From Roseibaca sp. Y0-43 (lineage in GTDB: Bacteria > Pseudomonadota > Alphaproteobacteria > Rhodobacterales > Rhodobacteraceae), in NCBI RefSeq assembly GCF_020667835.1, contig NZ_JAFMPR010000004.1, forward strand, positions 62,001 to 126,000: 64,000 bases of DNA, in the 5' to 3' direction. Numbering within the stretch: position 1 is the stretch's first letter; every line of letters starts with the position of its first letter. This document shows positions 9,352 through 18,270 of the stretch, piece after piece. The notes beneath the pieces are model-generated. The model was not told where the DNA came from and made no database searches. It saw only the letters and a list, made by a program, of their open reading frames with translations. Made by a program: the position numbers and the translations under genes.

Positions 9352-10092
9352 TTACAGCTCTGCCATTACCTCGTCAGAGACCTCGAAATTCGCGGTCACG
9401 TTCTGGACGTCGTCATCATCTTCCAGCGCGTCGATCAGCTTCATCAACGCGCGCGCACCCTCCAGGTCCAGCTCTGTCGTGGTTTGCGGCTTCCAGACCA
9501 GCTTGGTGCTTTCGGCCTCGCCCAGCGCGGCTTCGAGCGCGGTGGACACCGCGTTCAGGTCGGTATCGGCGCACCAGATGACATGCTCTTCCTCGCCGCT
9601 TTCCACGTCTTCCGCCCCGGCATCAATCGCGGCCAGCATGACGCTGTCGGCATCGCCCGCGCTTGCGGGATAGACGATCCGGCCCATGCGGTCGAACATG
9701 AAGGCCACCGACCCTGTTTCGCCCAGATTGCCGCCATTCTTCGAGAAGGTCGAGCGCACGTTCGAAGCGGTGCGGTTGCGGTTGTCGGTCATCGCCTCGA
9801 CAATCACGGCCACGCCGCCAGGGCCATAGCCCTCGTAGCGGATTTCATCGTAGCTTTCGGCATCGCCGCCCTGCGATTTCTTGATCGCGCGCTCGATATT
9901 GTCCTTGGGCATGGACACCGATTTCGCCTCTTTCACCGCAAGACGCAGGCGCGGGTTCTTGTCGGGGTCCGGATCGCCCATTTTGGCGGCGACCGTAATT
10001 TCCTTGGAAAGCTTGGAAAACAGCTTCGCACGGACCGCGTCCTGACGGCCCTTGCGGTGTTGGATATTGGCCCATTTGGAATGGCCTGCCAT
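9352..10092 (-). CDS. YebC/PmpR-family protein
   Basis: This 246-residue protein begins [19 protein letters not shown], the invariant start of the YebC/TACO1 family, so the ATG at 10092 (with GGAGA upstream) is chosen over a longer in-frame extension. Family members act as DNA-binding regulators in some bacteria. More recently they have been shown to help ribosomes translate difficult proline-containing motifs. The conserved segments [13 protein letters not shown] and [19 protein letters not shown] are present. The sequence cannot separate the translation subclass from the regulatory subclass. Confidence 0.95.
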   Translation of the reverse strand: MAGHSKWANIQHRKGRQDAVRAKLFSKLSKEITVAAKMGDPDPDKNPRLRLAVKEAKSVSMPKDNIERAIKKSQGGDAESYDEIRYEGYGPGGVAVIVEAMTDNRNRTASNVRSTFSKNGGNLGETGSVAFMFDRMGRIVYPASAGDADSVMLAAIDAGAEDVESGEEEHVIWCADTDLNAVSTALEAALGEAESTKLVWKPQTTTELDLEGARALMKLIDALEDDDDVQNVTANFEVSDEVMAEL

Positions 10093-10173
10093 AGCAATCT
10101 CCGAGAGTTTGATTGTCTTGCGCGTGTTTAGTCCAGACGGGCTGCCCAAGACAAGCCCGCCCGGCCAAGCAAA

Positions 10174-10200
10174 ACGCCCGCACGGGGGCCGTGCGGGCGT
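10174..10200 (-). terminator. Intrinsic terminator downstream of carD
   Basis: A perfect 12-bp stem (ACGCCCGCACGG / CCGTGCGGGCGT) closes a 3-nt loop. Read on the minus strand it is followed by TTTT. It sits 24 nt after the carD stop codon and would separate carD from yebC transcription. Confidence 0.85.
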
Positions 10201-10223
10201 TCGCCAGTCGTGTTTACCGGGTC

Positions 10224-10733
10224 TTACGCGGCGCGCGAGACCAGAACGTCATTCACCTGCTTCTGCGCAACCACTTCGTCACCACCGGCCACGGCGGCGA
10301 CTTCGCGGGTCAGACGCTCGAGCGCGGCTTCATAAAGCTGACGTTCCGAATAGGATTGCTCGCGCTGGTCGTCGCTGCGGTGCAGGTCGCGCACCACTTC
10401 GGCAATCGCCAGCAGGTCGCCGGAATTGATCTTCTGCTCGTATTCCTGCGCCCGGCGCGACCACATCGCCCGCTTCACGCGCGCCTTGCCTTTCAGCGTG
10501 GCAAGCGCCTTGTCGACGATTTCGGGCGAAGAGAGCGAGCGCATCCCCACGGTGACGGCCTTGTTGGTCGGCACGCGCAGCGTCATCTTCTCTTTCTCGA
10601 ACGAGATAACGAAAAGTTCGAGTTTCAGGCCCGCGATTTCCTGTTCTTCGATCGACACGATCTGGCCGACACCATGGGCCGGATAGACCACGTATTCATT
10701 CGCGCGAAACTCGGATTTTTTCGTTTTTGTCAT
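10224..10733 (-). CDS. carD: CarD family transcriptional regulator
   Basis: CarD binds the RNA polymerase beta subunit and promoter DNA and stabilises open complexes. The 169-residue protein has the N-terminal RNAP-interaction (Tudor-like) domain, with [25 protein letters not shown], followed by the helical DNA-binding domain with the conserved [16 protein letters not shown]. The ATG at 10733 is preceded by GGGGAAA. Longer in-frame extensions lack family similarity. The perfect terminator at 10174-10200 ends its transcript. In Rhodobacter-type bacteria CarD compensates for promoters that lack T at position -7. Confidence 0.95.
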   Translation of the reverse strand: MTKTKKSEFRANEYVVYPAHGVGQIVSIEEQEIAGLKLELFVISFEKEKMTLRVPTNKAVTVGMRSLSSPEIVDKALATLKGKARVKRAMWSRRAQEYEQKINSGDLLAIAEVVRDLHRSDDQREQSYSERQLYEAALERLTREVAAVAGGDEVVAQKQVNDVLVSRAA

Positions 10734-10950
10734 ACTGGTTTTCCCCACTAGGCCCCGGACGCATGGCGCAAAATTTGGCAACAGGAACGCGGGTTCCTGA
10801 AGCACTTAAGCGTTGGCGACAAAAAAACGGCAGTTGGCAAGACCACCGATGCAGAGCGTGTTCATATTGCCCGATTCTATAACACAAAAATGCCGCAAAA
10901 CCAAGCGGCTTGGCGACGATCGGATGACAGCTCTGTTTTCAGGGGCGGGA

Positions 10951-11289
10951 TCAGCCGCCTTCGCCGGGGGCTTCCGAGAAATACTTTTCGCGCTTTCCGG
11001 TCTCGCCGTCGCGCGCCTCTGCCTCGGGCAGCGGATCTTTCTTGGTGATAATCACCGGCCATTTTTCCGAGTATTTGCGGTTGAATTCGACCCACTCATC
11101 CATATCCGGCTCTGTATCCGGGCGGATGGCGTCGGCGGGGCATTCGGGTTCGCACACGCCGCAATCAATGCATTCATCGGGGTGAATGACCAGCATGTTC
11201 TCGCCCTCGTAGAAGCAATCTACCGGGCATACTTCGACGCAATCGGTGTATTTGCAGGCGATGCAATTGTCGATCACCACATAGGTCAT
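10951..11289 (-). CDS. fdxA: Ferredoxin FdxA (3Fe-4S/4Fe-4S type)
   Basis: This 112-residue protein is a seven-iron ferredoxin. The first cluster motif begins C9-x2-C12-x4-C17-x3-CP ([14 protein letters not shown]). The second is [12 protein letters not shown]. The C-terminal extension containing [13 protein letters not shown] is typical of FdxA. It serves as a low-potential electron carrier in the cytoplasm, but the partner enzymes are not identifiable here. It lies downstream of the S4 protein on the same strand, in the usual Rhodobacteraceae order helicase - S4 protein - fdxA - carD. Confidence 0.96.
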   Translation of the reverse strand: MTYVVIDNCIACKYTDCVEVCPVDCFYEGENMLVIHPDECIDCGVCEPECPADAIRPDTEPDMDEWVEFNRKYSEKWPVIITKKDPLPEAEARDGETGKREKYFSEAPGEGG

Positions 11290-11360
11290 GGGGGCGAAAC
11301 CTTCTGTTTGTCATCCGCGCGATGCTGTCATCTGCGGCTGACATAAACCCGTGACCGGGA

Positions 11361-11738
11361 TCAATCAAGCCGATCCGGCGCAGGTGCGGCAAATCGGCGG
11401 CGGTCGCGTTTGTCGGGGCGCGGGCCAGAGGCTTTGGGCGCCGACAAATCGGGCGGTGGCGGGGGTGGCGACAGGTCGTCATAGAGCGCCTGGGCCTCGG
11501 GGGCCGGGCCGCGCCGCGTGCCAAGCGCAAGCACCTTGACCACCCGCACCCGTGGACCGATGGCGAAGGTCAGCACATCGCCGGGGCCGACCTGGGCGGC
11601 GGGCTTGGCGATGCGCGTGCCATTCAGGCGCAGCCCCGCCTTGACCAGCCCCGCGGCTATGCTGCGGGTTTTGGCAAAGCGCGCGTGCCACAGCCATTTG
11701 TCCACGCGCATGGTCTGGGGCGCGGGAGCGTCAGGCAC
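11361..11738 (-). CDS. S4-domain RNA-binding protein (Hsp15-like)
   Basis: This 125-residue protein has one S4 RNA-binding fold, MRVDKWLWHARFAKTRSIAA followed by GLRLNGTRIAKPAAQVGPGD, and a short basic, proline-rich tail. Hsp15/HslR-like proteins bind 50S subunits carrying stalled nascent chains. Whether this one does so is inferred from fold only. Its start codon is 3 nt after the helicase stop, so the two are almost certainly co-translated. Confidence 0.88.
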   Translation of the reverse strand: MPDAPAPQTMRVDKWLWHARFAKTRSIAAGLVKAGLRLNGTRIAKPAAQVGPGDVLTFAIGPRVRVVKVLALGTRRGPAPEAQALYDDLSPPPPPPDLSAPKASGPRPDKRDRRRFAAPAPDRLD

Positions 11739-11741
11739 GCG

Positions 11742-14504
11742 TCAGTCCTTGGCCTTGAACCCCGCAAGGGCGGCGGCAAAGGGGTTGTCGGGGTCGATGC
11801 GCTGGGGCTTTGCTTCGCTGCGCGCCGGGCGCTTGTCGCGCTCTGGCTTGCGGCCATCGCCTTTGCGCCCCTCCCCCTTGGGCTTGCCGCCCTTCGCGCC
11901 CTTGCGCGGGCTGCGTGCGTCGCCCTCGGCCTTGCGTGGGCCACGGGCTGCGTCGCGGCGCGGGCGCGGGGCCCATGTGAAGGTATAGAACACCTCGACC
12001 GTGTCGGCCTCGGGCGGTGTCGGGGCGTCCGCCTCTGGGGCCGCGGGGTCGGCGGCGGCATCTGCCGGTGCCTCGGCGGTTTCGTCCGCTGCCGTATCGG
12101 GTGCGGGGTCCGCCACGGGTTTCGCCTTGTCGCGCTCACCACGTTCCGCCGCGTAGCCAAGCCCCTGCATGAGGTCGGCGAATTGCTCGAGCGTGGTGCC
12201 CGTGATCGACAGCATGTCCGGCGTCGCTTCGAAACCCGACCGGCTGTCGCAGGCGCGCAAGAGGTCGGCCAACCGTTCCAGCATGTCGATCCGGATCGCG
12301 CGCGCACCCGCCGGGTGATAGCCCGCCATGGTATAATGCGCGCCGGGCACTTCGGTCACATGGGGGATGGTCACAAGACCGGGCGGCGGGCTTTCGGGGA
12401 ATTCGTCCAACCCCTCATGCAGCGAGCGCAGCACAAGCCGCAGCCGGGTCGGCGCGGGCTTCAGCAGTAGCGGCAGGAAGATGGTGAACTGGCCAAACCG
12501 CACGCCATGCTTGCGCAACATGCCGCGCGCGTCTTGGTCCAGCGCCTTGATGTCATTCGCGATCTGGGCGCGCGGGATCACGCCCATCGCCTCGACCAGC
12601 TGAAACGCGACGCCGCGCGCCAGGCCCGACAGGGTTTCGTCCCGCGACATGTTCAGAAGCGGCTCGAACAGGGCCGCGATCTTGCGGTCGATGAAATGTT
12701 GCAGGCGGCGGCGCACCTTGTCGGCCACATCCGGGCCGGCCTCGTCATCGACAAAAGCCTCTACCTGCGGGCGCAGCGCTTCGTCAGAGCGCACCAGCTT
12801 GCCCACGGCGGAGTTGCCCCACATCAGCCCGCCCTGTTCGGTGAAATCGAACTCTGTATCGGGGGCGTTGTAGAACGTGTCCGCGCGCAGATGGAACAGC
12901 GGCACAAGCGCGGCAATCGACGCTTGGCGCAGGGTTTTCGCCTCGTCGGGGCTGGCGGTCTTGTCCTGCTTGAAGCGGAACCCTTCCAGACGGCCGATCA
13001 GCTCGCCTTCTACCGTCACTTCGCCCTTGTCGTTCACATCGGCCACAAGGCTCTCCTTCTGCTTCAACCGGCGCAACAACACGGATGTGCGCCGGTCAAC
13101 AAATCTTTGCGTCAACCGCGCGTGCAGCGCGTCCGACAGGCGGTCTTCTACAGCGCGCGTCGCCTCGCGCCAATGCTTTTCATCATCGACCCACGCCTTG
13201 CGCTGCGCGATATAGGTCCATGTGCGGATATACGCCAAGCGTTTCGACAGCGCGTCTATATCGCCCTCGGTGCGGTCGATGCGCTGGATGTTGCGCGCCA
13301 GCCAATCCGTGTCGATGCGGCCCGCTCCATGCAAGAAGTCGAACACGCGGCCCAGAAGGCCCGCGTGCTCCATGGGTGAAATGCCGCGAAAATCGGGGAT
13401 GCGGCAGACGTCCCACAACAGCCGCAAGTCGCGCGGGTCGCGCAAGCGGTCCAGCACTTCGGGCAGGGCGAGCAGGCTTTTCAGTGCAACCACGTCATCT
13501 GCATCGCGCGCGCGGGTCAGCCAGTCGTTGTTGGTATGCAATTCAAGCGAATCTAGCAGCCGTTTCGCAGACCCGAATTCCAGCCGCGCATTGCGCCATT
13601 GCAATTTGCGCACGGGCAGGAATTGATGGTTCTCGATGGCCTCGATCACCTCGTCGGCCAAGGGGCTGGCTTCGCCGGTCACGCCGAAAGACCCGTCATT
13701 CTGATAGCGCCCGGCGCGGCCCGCGATCTGGGCCAGCTCGTCGGGGTTGAGCGTGCGCATCCGCCGCCCGTCGAATTTGCGGGTGGCCGAGAAAGCGACA
13801 TGCTTGATGTCCAGGTTCAGGCCCATGCCGATGGCATCGGTCGCGACCAGGTAATCCACATCGCCATTCTGATAGAGTTCCACCTGCGCATTGCGCGTGC
13901 GCGGGCTGAGCGCGCCCATCACCACCGCGCAGCCGCCTTTCTGGCGGCGGATCAGTTCGGCGATGGCATAGACATTTTCAACACTGAAGCCCACGATTGC
14001 GCTGCGCGCGGGCATCCGGCTTAGCTTTTTCGAACCTGTATAGCTGAGCTTCGACATGCGTTCGCGGCGGTTGAACTGCACGCCCGGTACCAATGCCGCA
14101 ATCGCGCTGCGCATCGTGTCCGACCCCATGAACAGGGTTTCATGCAAGCCCCGCGCATGAAGCAGCCGGTCGGTAAAGACATGGCCGCGGTCGGGGTCGG
14201 CGCATAGCTGGATCTCGTCGATGGCGACGAAATCGGCGCCAATTTCCAGCGGCATCGCTTCGACCGTGCAGACCCAATACTGGGTGCGGTCGGGCACGAT
14301 GCGTTCTTCGCCCGTCACCAGTGCCACGCAATCGGGGCCGCGCAAGGCCTTGATGCGGTCGTAAACCTCGCGCGCCAGCAGGCGCAGGGGCAGGCCGATG
14401 ACGCCGGTGCGATGCGCCAGCATCCGCTCTATCGCGTAATGGGTCTTGCCGGTGTTCGTCGGTCCCAGAACCGCCACCACCCGCGCATTCGCGCGCATGT
14501 TCAT
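11742..14504 (-). CDS. SUV3-like ATP-dependent RNA helicase
   Basis: This 920-residue superfamily 2 helicase resembles mitochondrial SUV3. It has Walker A LGPTNTGKTHYA at 13-24, a DEIQ box in AIDEIQLCADPDRGHVFTDR, motif V/VI segments TDAIGMGLNLDIKH and QIAGRAGRYQNDG, and an SUV3 C-terminal region. The last about 150 residues are a low-complexity tail rich in Ala, Pro, Glu, Lys and Arg. The bacterial family is mostly alphaproteobacterial, and its RNA substrate is undefined. It is the first gene of a minus-strand group with the S4 protein, fdxA and possibly carD, which suggests a role in RNA metabolism. Confidence 0.92.
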   Translation of the reverse strand: MNMRANARVVAVLGPTNTGKTHYAIERMLAHRTGVIGLPLRLLAREVYDRIKALRGPDCVALVTGEERIVPDRTQYWVCTVEAMPLEIGADFVAIDEIQLCADPDRGHVFTDRLLHARGLHETLFMGSDTMRSAIAALVPGVQFNRRERMSKLSYTGSKKLSRMPARSAIVGFSVENVYAIAELIRRQKGGCAVVMGALSPRTRNAQVELYQNGDVDYLVATDAIGMGLNLDIKHVAFSATRKFDGRRMRTLNPDELAQIAGRAGRYQNDGSFGVTGEASPLADEVIEAIENHQFLPVRKLQWRNARLEFGSAKRLLDSLELHTNNDWLTRARDADDVVALKSLLALPEVLDRLRDPRDLRLLWDVCRIPDFRGISPMEHAGLLGRVFDFLHGAGRIDTDWLARNIQRIDRTEGDIDALSKRLAYIRTWTYIAQRKAWVDDEKHWREATRAVEDRLSDALHARLTQRFVDRRTSVLLRRLKQKESLVADVNDKGEVTVEGELIGRLEGFRFKQDKTASPDEAKTLRQASIAALVPLFHLRADTFYNAPDTEFDFTEQGGLMWGNSAVGKLVRSDEALRPQVEAFVDDEAGPDVADKVRRRLQHFIDRKIAALFEPLLNMSRDETLSGLARGVAFQLVEAMGVIPRAQIANDIKALDQDARGMLRKHGVRFGQFTIFLPLLLKPAPTRLRLVLRSLHEGLDEFPESPPPGLVTIPHVTEVPGAHYTMAGYHPAGARAIRIDMLERLADLLRACDSRSGFEATPDMLSITGTTLEQFADLMQGLGYAAERGERDKAKPVADPAPDTAADETAEAPADAAADPAAPEADAPTPPEADTVEVFYTFTWAPRPRRDAARGPRKAEGDARSPRKGAKGGKPKGEGRKGDGRKPERDKRPARSEAKPQRIDPDNPFAAALAGFKAKD

Positions 14505-14525
14505 GGGCCTTGCCCCTTCGCGATG

Positions 14526-15086
14526 TCAGAGCCTGACGCCCTGCACAGCCTTGTCCAATCGTTCCACGGCGGCTTTTACGTCGTCCCGGTGCGGATGTAT
14601 AGCTTGCACACGCCGCATCACTTCGAGCGCCTGTTCGGGGTGGCCAAAATCTTCAAGGATGCGCCCCAACCCCATCATGGCAAGGAAATGCTGAGGGTTC
14701 AGCGCTAGCGCATATTCCAGATCGGCCAGCGCAAGACCAAGCTTCCCGGCCATGAACCACGCGGTCGCGCGGGCGTGCCAGCCTTCGGCAAAGTCGGGCG
14801 CGTGGTCTATGACGGCAGAGAAATGCTCGATCGCGGCCTCTGTCTGGCCCTCGCGCATCGCCTCGCGCCCGCGTTGCAGCAGATAGTCCACGCTGGCAGA
14901 GCCAGAGCGCGACCAGATGCGGGTGATCTGGCGCTCTATCCGTTGCCAGCGTTCTTGTGTCGGGTCAGCCAGCCGGTCCAGCAAGACCTGCGGGTCATCG
15001 CTGGGCGCGTCTTGCGCGACCACGGGGGCAGACCACGCAAGCGCTGCCGCCACGACAAGATTGAGAATGGACCTGCGAACCGTCAT
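14526..15086 (-). CDS. Exported tetratricopeptide-repeat protein
   Basis: This 186-residue protein has a signal peptide (MTVRRSILNLVVAAALAWSA, predicted cleavage after VVAQ). It continues with at least two to three TPR units, seen as AIEHFSAVIDHAPDFAEGWH, LALADLEYALALNPQHFLAM and ALEVMRRVQAIHPHRDD. It is probably periplasmic and scaffolds protein-protein contacts. The partner is unknown. The ATG at 15086 is chosen because the signal peptide begins there. An upstream in-frame extension to 15128 would bury it. It ends 22 nt before the helicase start. Confidence 0.85.
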   Translation of the reverse strand: MTVRRSILNLVVAAALAWSAPVVAQDAPSDDPQVLLDRLADPTQERWQRIERQITRIWSRSGSASVDYLLQRGREAMREGQTEAAIEHFSAVIDHAPDFAEGWHARATAWFMAGKLGLALADLEYALALNPQHFLAMMGLGRILEDFGHPEQALEVMRRVQAIHPHRDDVKAAVERLDKAVQGVRL

Positions 15087-15153
15087 AGTGAAAGTGTAAC
15101 GCAACGGCGCTGCGAATCCAGCGCGCAACGATCACAAATTCGGAGTATTCCCC

Positions 15154-15441
15154 ATGAGCGACATTCTCGACCACGCCATCAAAGCCCTGAGCGAAAAGCT
15201 GGGGGATGGCTATGACGGAACGGCGAAATTCCAGATCGAGGGTGAGGGGTCGATCATGGTCGACAGTGACGGCGTGCGCGAAGGCGATGACGAGGCTGAT
15301 GTGACCATGATCGCCAGTGTCGACACCTTTCGCGGCATTCTGGACGGCAGCGTGAACCCGACCATGGCCTTCATGTCGGGCAATCTGAAGATCGAGGGCA
15401 GCATGGGCGCGGCGATGAAACTGGGCAGCGCGCTGAGTTGA
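15154..15441 (+). CDS. SCP2 sterol-binding domain protein
   Basis: This 95-residue protein consists of a single SCP-2 domain (IEGEGSIMVDSDG, then ADVTMIASVDTFRGILDG and MAFMSGNLKIEGSMGAAMKL). SCP2 folds form a hydrophobic tunnel for lipids or fatty acyl-CoA. It starts behind GGAG. Its TGA stop overlaps the TTG start of the following hydrolase (TTGA), so the two are translationally coupled. Confidence 0.92.
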   Translation: MSDILDHAIKALSEKLGDGYDGTAKFQIEGEGSIMVDSDGVREGDDEADVTMIASVDTFRGILDGSVNPTMAFMSGNLKIEGSMGAAMKLGSALS

Positions 15442-16367
15442 ACCCGCCCTTTCACGCCGAAGTTGCGGGCGCGCCACCGCCTGCTTGCGTGGACTGGCTG
15501 ACGGCCAGCGACGGTGTGCGCTTGCGCGCGGCGCGCTGGGGGGTGGGGCATTTGCCTTGTGTGGCCATCTTCCCCGGCCGCACCGAGATGATCGAGAAAT
15601 ACGGGGCTACCGTGACCGAACTGGTCGCGCGTGGGCATGATGTGGCCGTGATCGACTGGCGCGGGCAAGGGCTGTCGGATCGGTTATGCGACCCGCCCCT
15701 GCGCGGCGATGTGCCCGATTTCGCCGATTACCAGAGGGATGTCCACGCCTACTGGGCCTGGCTGGAGGGGCAGGGGCGCGCGCAGCCGCGTTTCGTTCTG
15801 GCGCATTCCATGGGCGGGTGCATCGCGCTCAGGGCGCTGACCGACGGGCTGGCCGCCCGCGCGGTGGCGTTCAGCGCGCCGATGTGGGGCTTGCCGCTGT
15901 CGCGCGCCACCCGCGCGGCGGTCGCTCCCTTGGCCGCGTTCCTGCGCGCCTTTGGTCAGGATACGGCAGAGGTGCCCGGTGCTGGCGAGGAATTCGCCTT
16001 GTGGAACTTCCCGTTTGACCGCAACGAACTAACCCGCGACCCGGATGCCTATGCCACGGCGCAGGCGCAGTTGCGCGCGCATCCGGAGTTGCGGCTTGGC
16101 GCACCCTCTATCCGGTGGCTCGCCGCCGCGCTGCGCGAGATGGCGGCGCTGCAAGCCTTGCCCGCGCCCGCTATCCCGGCCTTTTGCGGGATAGGCACGG
16201 GCGACAAGATCGTCAGTCAGGACGCCATTCGCCGCCGCATGGCTGACTGGCCACAAGGCAGCCTGACCGAATATGACGCCGCCTTGCACGAGTTGCTGAT
16301 AGAGCGGGCCGAGGTCCGGCAGGATTTCTTGTCGAAAACCATCGCGCTTTTTGCCCGAAACGGGTAA
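15438..16367 (+). CDS. Alpha/beta hydrolase, lysophospholipase (PldB)-like
   Basis: This 309-residue protein has the alpha/beta hydrolase fold. It shows an oxyanion region around AIFPGRTEMIEKYG, the segment IDWRGQGLSDR, and the nucleophile elbow AHSMGG. A plausible acid (GTGDKIV) and base (AALHELL) complete the triad. The closest recognised type is the monoglyceride lipase/lysophospholipase L2 group. The start is inferred to be TTG 15438, overlapping the SCP2 stop. The SCP2 partner supports a lipid substrate, which is an inference. Confidence 0.85.
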   Translation: MNPPFHAEVAGAPPPACVDWLTASDGVRLRAARWGVGHLPCVAIFPGRTEMIEKYGATVTELVARGHDVAVIDWRGQGLSDRLCDPPLRGDVPDFADYQRDVHAYWAWLEGQGRAQPRFVLAHSMGGCIALRALTDGLAARAVAFSAPMWGLPLSRATRAAVAPLAAFLRAFGQDTAEVPGAGEEFALWNFPFDRNELTRDPDAYATAQAQLRAHPELRLGAPSIRWLAAALREMAALQALPAPAIPAFCGIGTGDKIVSQDAIRRRMADWPQGSLTEYDAALHELLIERAEVRQDFLSKTIALFARNG

Positions 16368-16382
16368 TGCTCCCGCGCCAAT

Positions 16383-16412
16383 AAAATACATTCGATTATT
16401 GCAATGTATTTT
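16383..16412 (+). promoter_or_regulatory. Perfect palindrome over the sulfur-operon promoter (candidate BigR/SqrR-type operator)
   Basis: AAAATACATT and AATGTATTTT form a perfect 10-bp inverted repeat with a 10-nt spacer. It overlaps a good -35 element (TTGCAA, 16399-16404), and a -10 (TATATT, 16421-16426) lies 16 nt further on. AT-rich palindromes at this position in related sulfur operons are bound by persulfide-sensing ArsR-family repressors (BigR, SqrR). No such regulator gene is inside the window, so the binding protein is inferred. Confidence 0.55.
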
Positions 16413-16426
16413 TCTTGCCCTATATT
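16399..16426 (+). promoter_or_regulatory. Sigma-70-type promoter of the sulfur operon
   Basis: TTGCAA (16399-16404) and TATATT (16421-16426) are separated by 16 nt and lie 30 nt upstream of the MBL enzyme start. The palindrome 16383-16412 covers the -35, as expected for steric repression. Confidence 0.55.
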
Positions 16427-16455
16427 TTCGGTCAATCGCTACTGGAGATGTCAGC

Positions 16456-17319
16456 ATGAAACCCGAAGTCACGTCTTTCTTTGATGAAGCCACCAACACC
16501 ATCACCTATGTCGTGCGCGATCCTGCCGGGTCTTCTTGTGCGATCATCGATTCGGTGCTGGATTTCGACTATGCCTCTGGCCGGACCGATACGTCCTCTG
16601 CCGATGCCGTGATCGCCTTTGTTCAAGAAAAGGGCTACCGCGTCGAGTGGCTGCTGGAAACGCATGTCCATGCCGACCACCTGTCCGCCGCACCCTATTT
16701 GCAGGAAAAGCTGGGCGGCAAGATCGGGATCGGCCGCAACATCACCATCGTGCAGGACACGTTCGGCAAGGTCTTTAACGAGGGCACCGAGTTCCAGCGC
16801 GACGGCAGCCAGTTCGACCAGCTGTTCAGCGATGGCGACAGCATCCATATCGGCCAGTTGCGGGTCGATGTGCTGCACACGCCCGGCCATACGCCCGCCT
16901 GCCTGACCTATGTCATCGGCGACGCGGCCTTCGTTGGCGATACGCTGTTCATGCCCGATTTCGGCACCGCGCGCTGCGATTTCCCCGGCGGTTCTGCGGA
17001 AACCATGTGGGACAGCGTGCAGAAAATCCTGTCGCTTCCCGATGACACCCGCATCTTCGTCGGCCATGACTACAAGGCCGAAGGACGCGACCACTACGCA
17101 TGGGAAACCACTGTTGGCGCGCAGAAGGCGGCGAATGTCCATGTCGGCGGCGGCAAGTCGCGCGAGGATTTCATTTCCATGCGCACCACGCGCGATGCAA
17201 AGCTGGGGATGCCCAAGCTGATCGTGCCGTCCTTGCAGGTGAATATGCGCGCGGGCCAGATGCCCGAAGCGGAAGATAACGGAACCGTCTACCTGAAGGT
17301 GCCGGTCAACAAGCTCTGA
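16456..17319 (+). CDS. MBL-fold persulfide dioxygenase-like / Blh hydrolase
   Basis: This 287-residue metallo-beta-lactamase-fold protein carries the metal motif THVHADH (His70, His72, Asp74, His75). Further ligands lie in HTPGHTPACLTYVIGD, VGDTLFMPDFGTARCDF and FVGHDYKAEGRD. This set matches ETHE1/Blh persulfide dioxygenases, which oxidise glutathione persulfide to sulfite in sulfide detoxification. The ATG at 16456 has CTGGAG upstream. It leads a four-gene operon with two YeeE/YedE proteins and a DUF442 protein. In some bacteria the DUF442 domain is fused to the MBL domain, but here they are separate genes. Confidence 0.9.
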   Translation: MKPEVTSFFDEATNTITYVVRDPAGSSCAIIDSVLDFDYASGRTDTSSADAVIAFVQEKGYRVEWLLETHVHADHLSAAPYLQEKLGGKIGIGRNITIVQDTFGKVFNEGTEFQRDGSQFDQLFSDGDSIHIGQLRVDVLHTPGHTPACLTYVIGDAAFVGDTLFMPDFGTARCDFPGGSAETMWDSVQKILSLPDDTRIFVGHDYKAEGRDHYAWETTVGAQKAANVHVGGGKSREDFISMRTTRDAKLGMPKLIVPSLQVNMRAGQMPEAEDNGTVYLKVPVNKL

Positions 17320-17338
17320 CCCGGAAGGGTTATCAACC

Positions 17339-17363
17339 GGCGTGCGGGCCTTGCTCGCACGCC
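17339..17363 (+). other. Intercistronic hairpin between the MBL enzyme and the first YeeE gene
   Basis: GGCGTGCG and CGCACGCC form a perfect 8-bp stem with a 9-nt loop. No T-tract follows, so it is more likely an mRNA-stabilising or processing hairpin than a terminator. Confidence 0.45.
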
Positions 17364-17388
17364 CCTGAAGTCGCGAACAGGAAACACA

Positions 17389-17820
17389 ATGATTGAAATG
17401 GATTGGGTATGGGGCCTCGTCGGAGGCCTTATGATCGGTTTGGCCGGTGCCGTGTTCTTGCTGGGCAATGGCCGGATCATGGGCGCAAGCGGCATTATCG
17501 GCGGGCTTGTGGACCGCAGCGGTCTGTCGAACTGGCAAGAACGCACGGCCTTTCTGGCCGCGCTGGTGGTCGTGCCGGCGCTGATGCTGCCGATTTACAA
17601 TGTCGAGGTTCAGACCAACATCACCGATAATATGGTGCTGGTCGTGGCCGCGGGCCTGCTGGTCGGCATAGGCACCCGGCTGGCGAATGGCTGCACCTCT
17701 GGCCACGGGGTTTGCGGGATTTCGCGCTTCTCTCTGCGGGGCATGGTTGCCACCGTGTTCTATCTGCTGGCCGGTGGCATCGCGATGGTGCTGTTCCGTC
17801 ATGTTCTGGGGGTGATCTGA
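17389..17820 (+). CDS. YeeE/YedE family sulfur-compound transporter, first half
   Basis: This 143-residue membrane protein has four to five hydrophobic segments. It carries the family motifs [15 protein letters not shown] and [22 protein letters not shown]. The Cys in NGCTSGHG corresponds to the thiosulfate-contacting cysteine of TsuA/YeeE transporters. PmpA/PmpB-type short pairs like this one occur next to persulfide dioxygenase genes. It overlaps the next gene by 1 nt (TGATG), indicating coupled synthesis of the two halves. The transported species is not proven. Confidence 0.9.
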   Translation: MIEMDWVWGLVGGLMIGLAGAVFLLGNGRIMGASGIIGGLVDRSGLSNWQERTAFLAALVVVPALMLPIYNVEVQTNITDNMVLVVAAGLLVGIGTRLANGCTSGHGVCGISRFSLRGMVATVFYLLAGGIAMVLFRHVLGVI

Positions 17821-18254
17821 TGTTGCGCACAATTCTTGCCGCCGTGTCTGGCGGGCTGTTCGGGGCCGGGCTGCTTGTGTCGGGGATGACCGACACGACC
17901 AAGGTGCAAGGCTGGTTGGACGTGTTCGGTGACTGGGATCCGACGCTGGCCTTCGTGCTGGGCGGGGCGATCTTGCCAATGGCGCTGGCGTGGTATGTCA
18001 CGACGCTGCGCACGAAATCGGTGGTTGGCACGGAATTTCCGGCCCGGCCCGACCCCAAGCTTAGCCACAACCTTGTCATCGGGTCTGTGCTGTTCGGCGC
18101 GGGTTGGGGTCTTGTTGGCCTGTGCCCCGGTCCGGCGATTGCCTCGCTTAGCTGGGGGGGCACCGGCGGGATCGTCTTTATCCTTGCCATGGTTGCGGGT
18201 ATGTTGGCCGCCAACCCCATTCGCGCGCGCATCGACCAGGTCGCTGCCGCCTGA
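17820..18254 (+). CDS. YeeE/YedE family sulfur-compound transporter, second half
   Basis: This 144-residue membrane protein starts at the ATG that overlaps the previous stop. It has conserved segments GGLFGAGLLVSGMTDTTKVQGWLD and GAGWGLVGLCPGPAI, where the GLCPGPA cysteine mirrors the Cys of the first half. Together with the preceding gene it probably forms one two-subunit channel for thiosulfate or a related sulfur species. Confidence 0.9.
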   Translation: MLRTILAAVSGGLFGAGLLVSGMTDTTKVQGWLDVFGDWDPTLAFVLGGAILPMALAWYVTTLRTKSVVGTEFPARPDPKLSHNLVIGSVLFGAGWGLVGLCPGPAIASLSWGGTGGIVFILAMVAGMLAANPIRARIDQVAAA

Positions 18255-18270
18255 GCTTAAGGAGTAAGCC

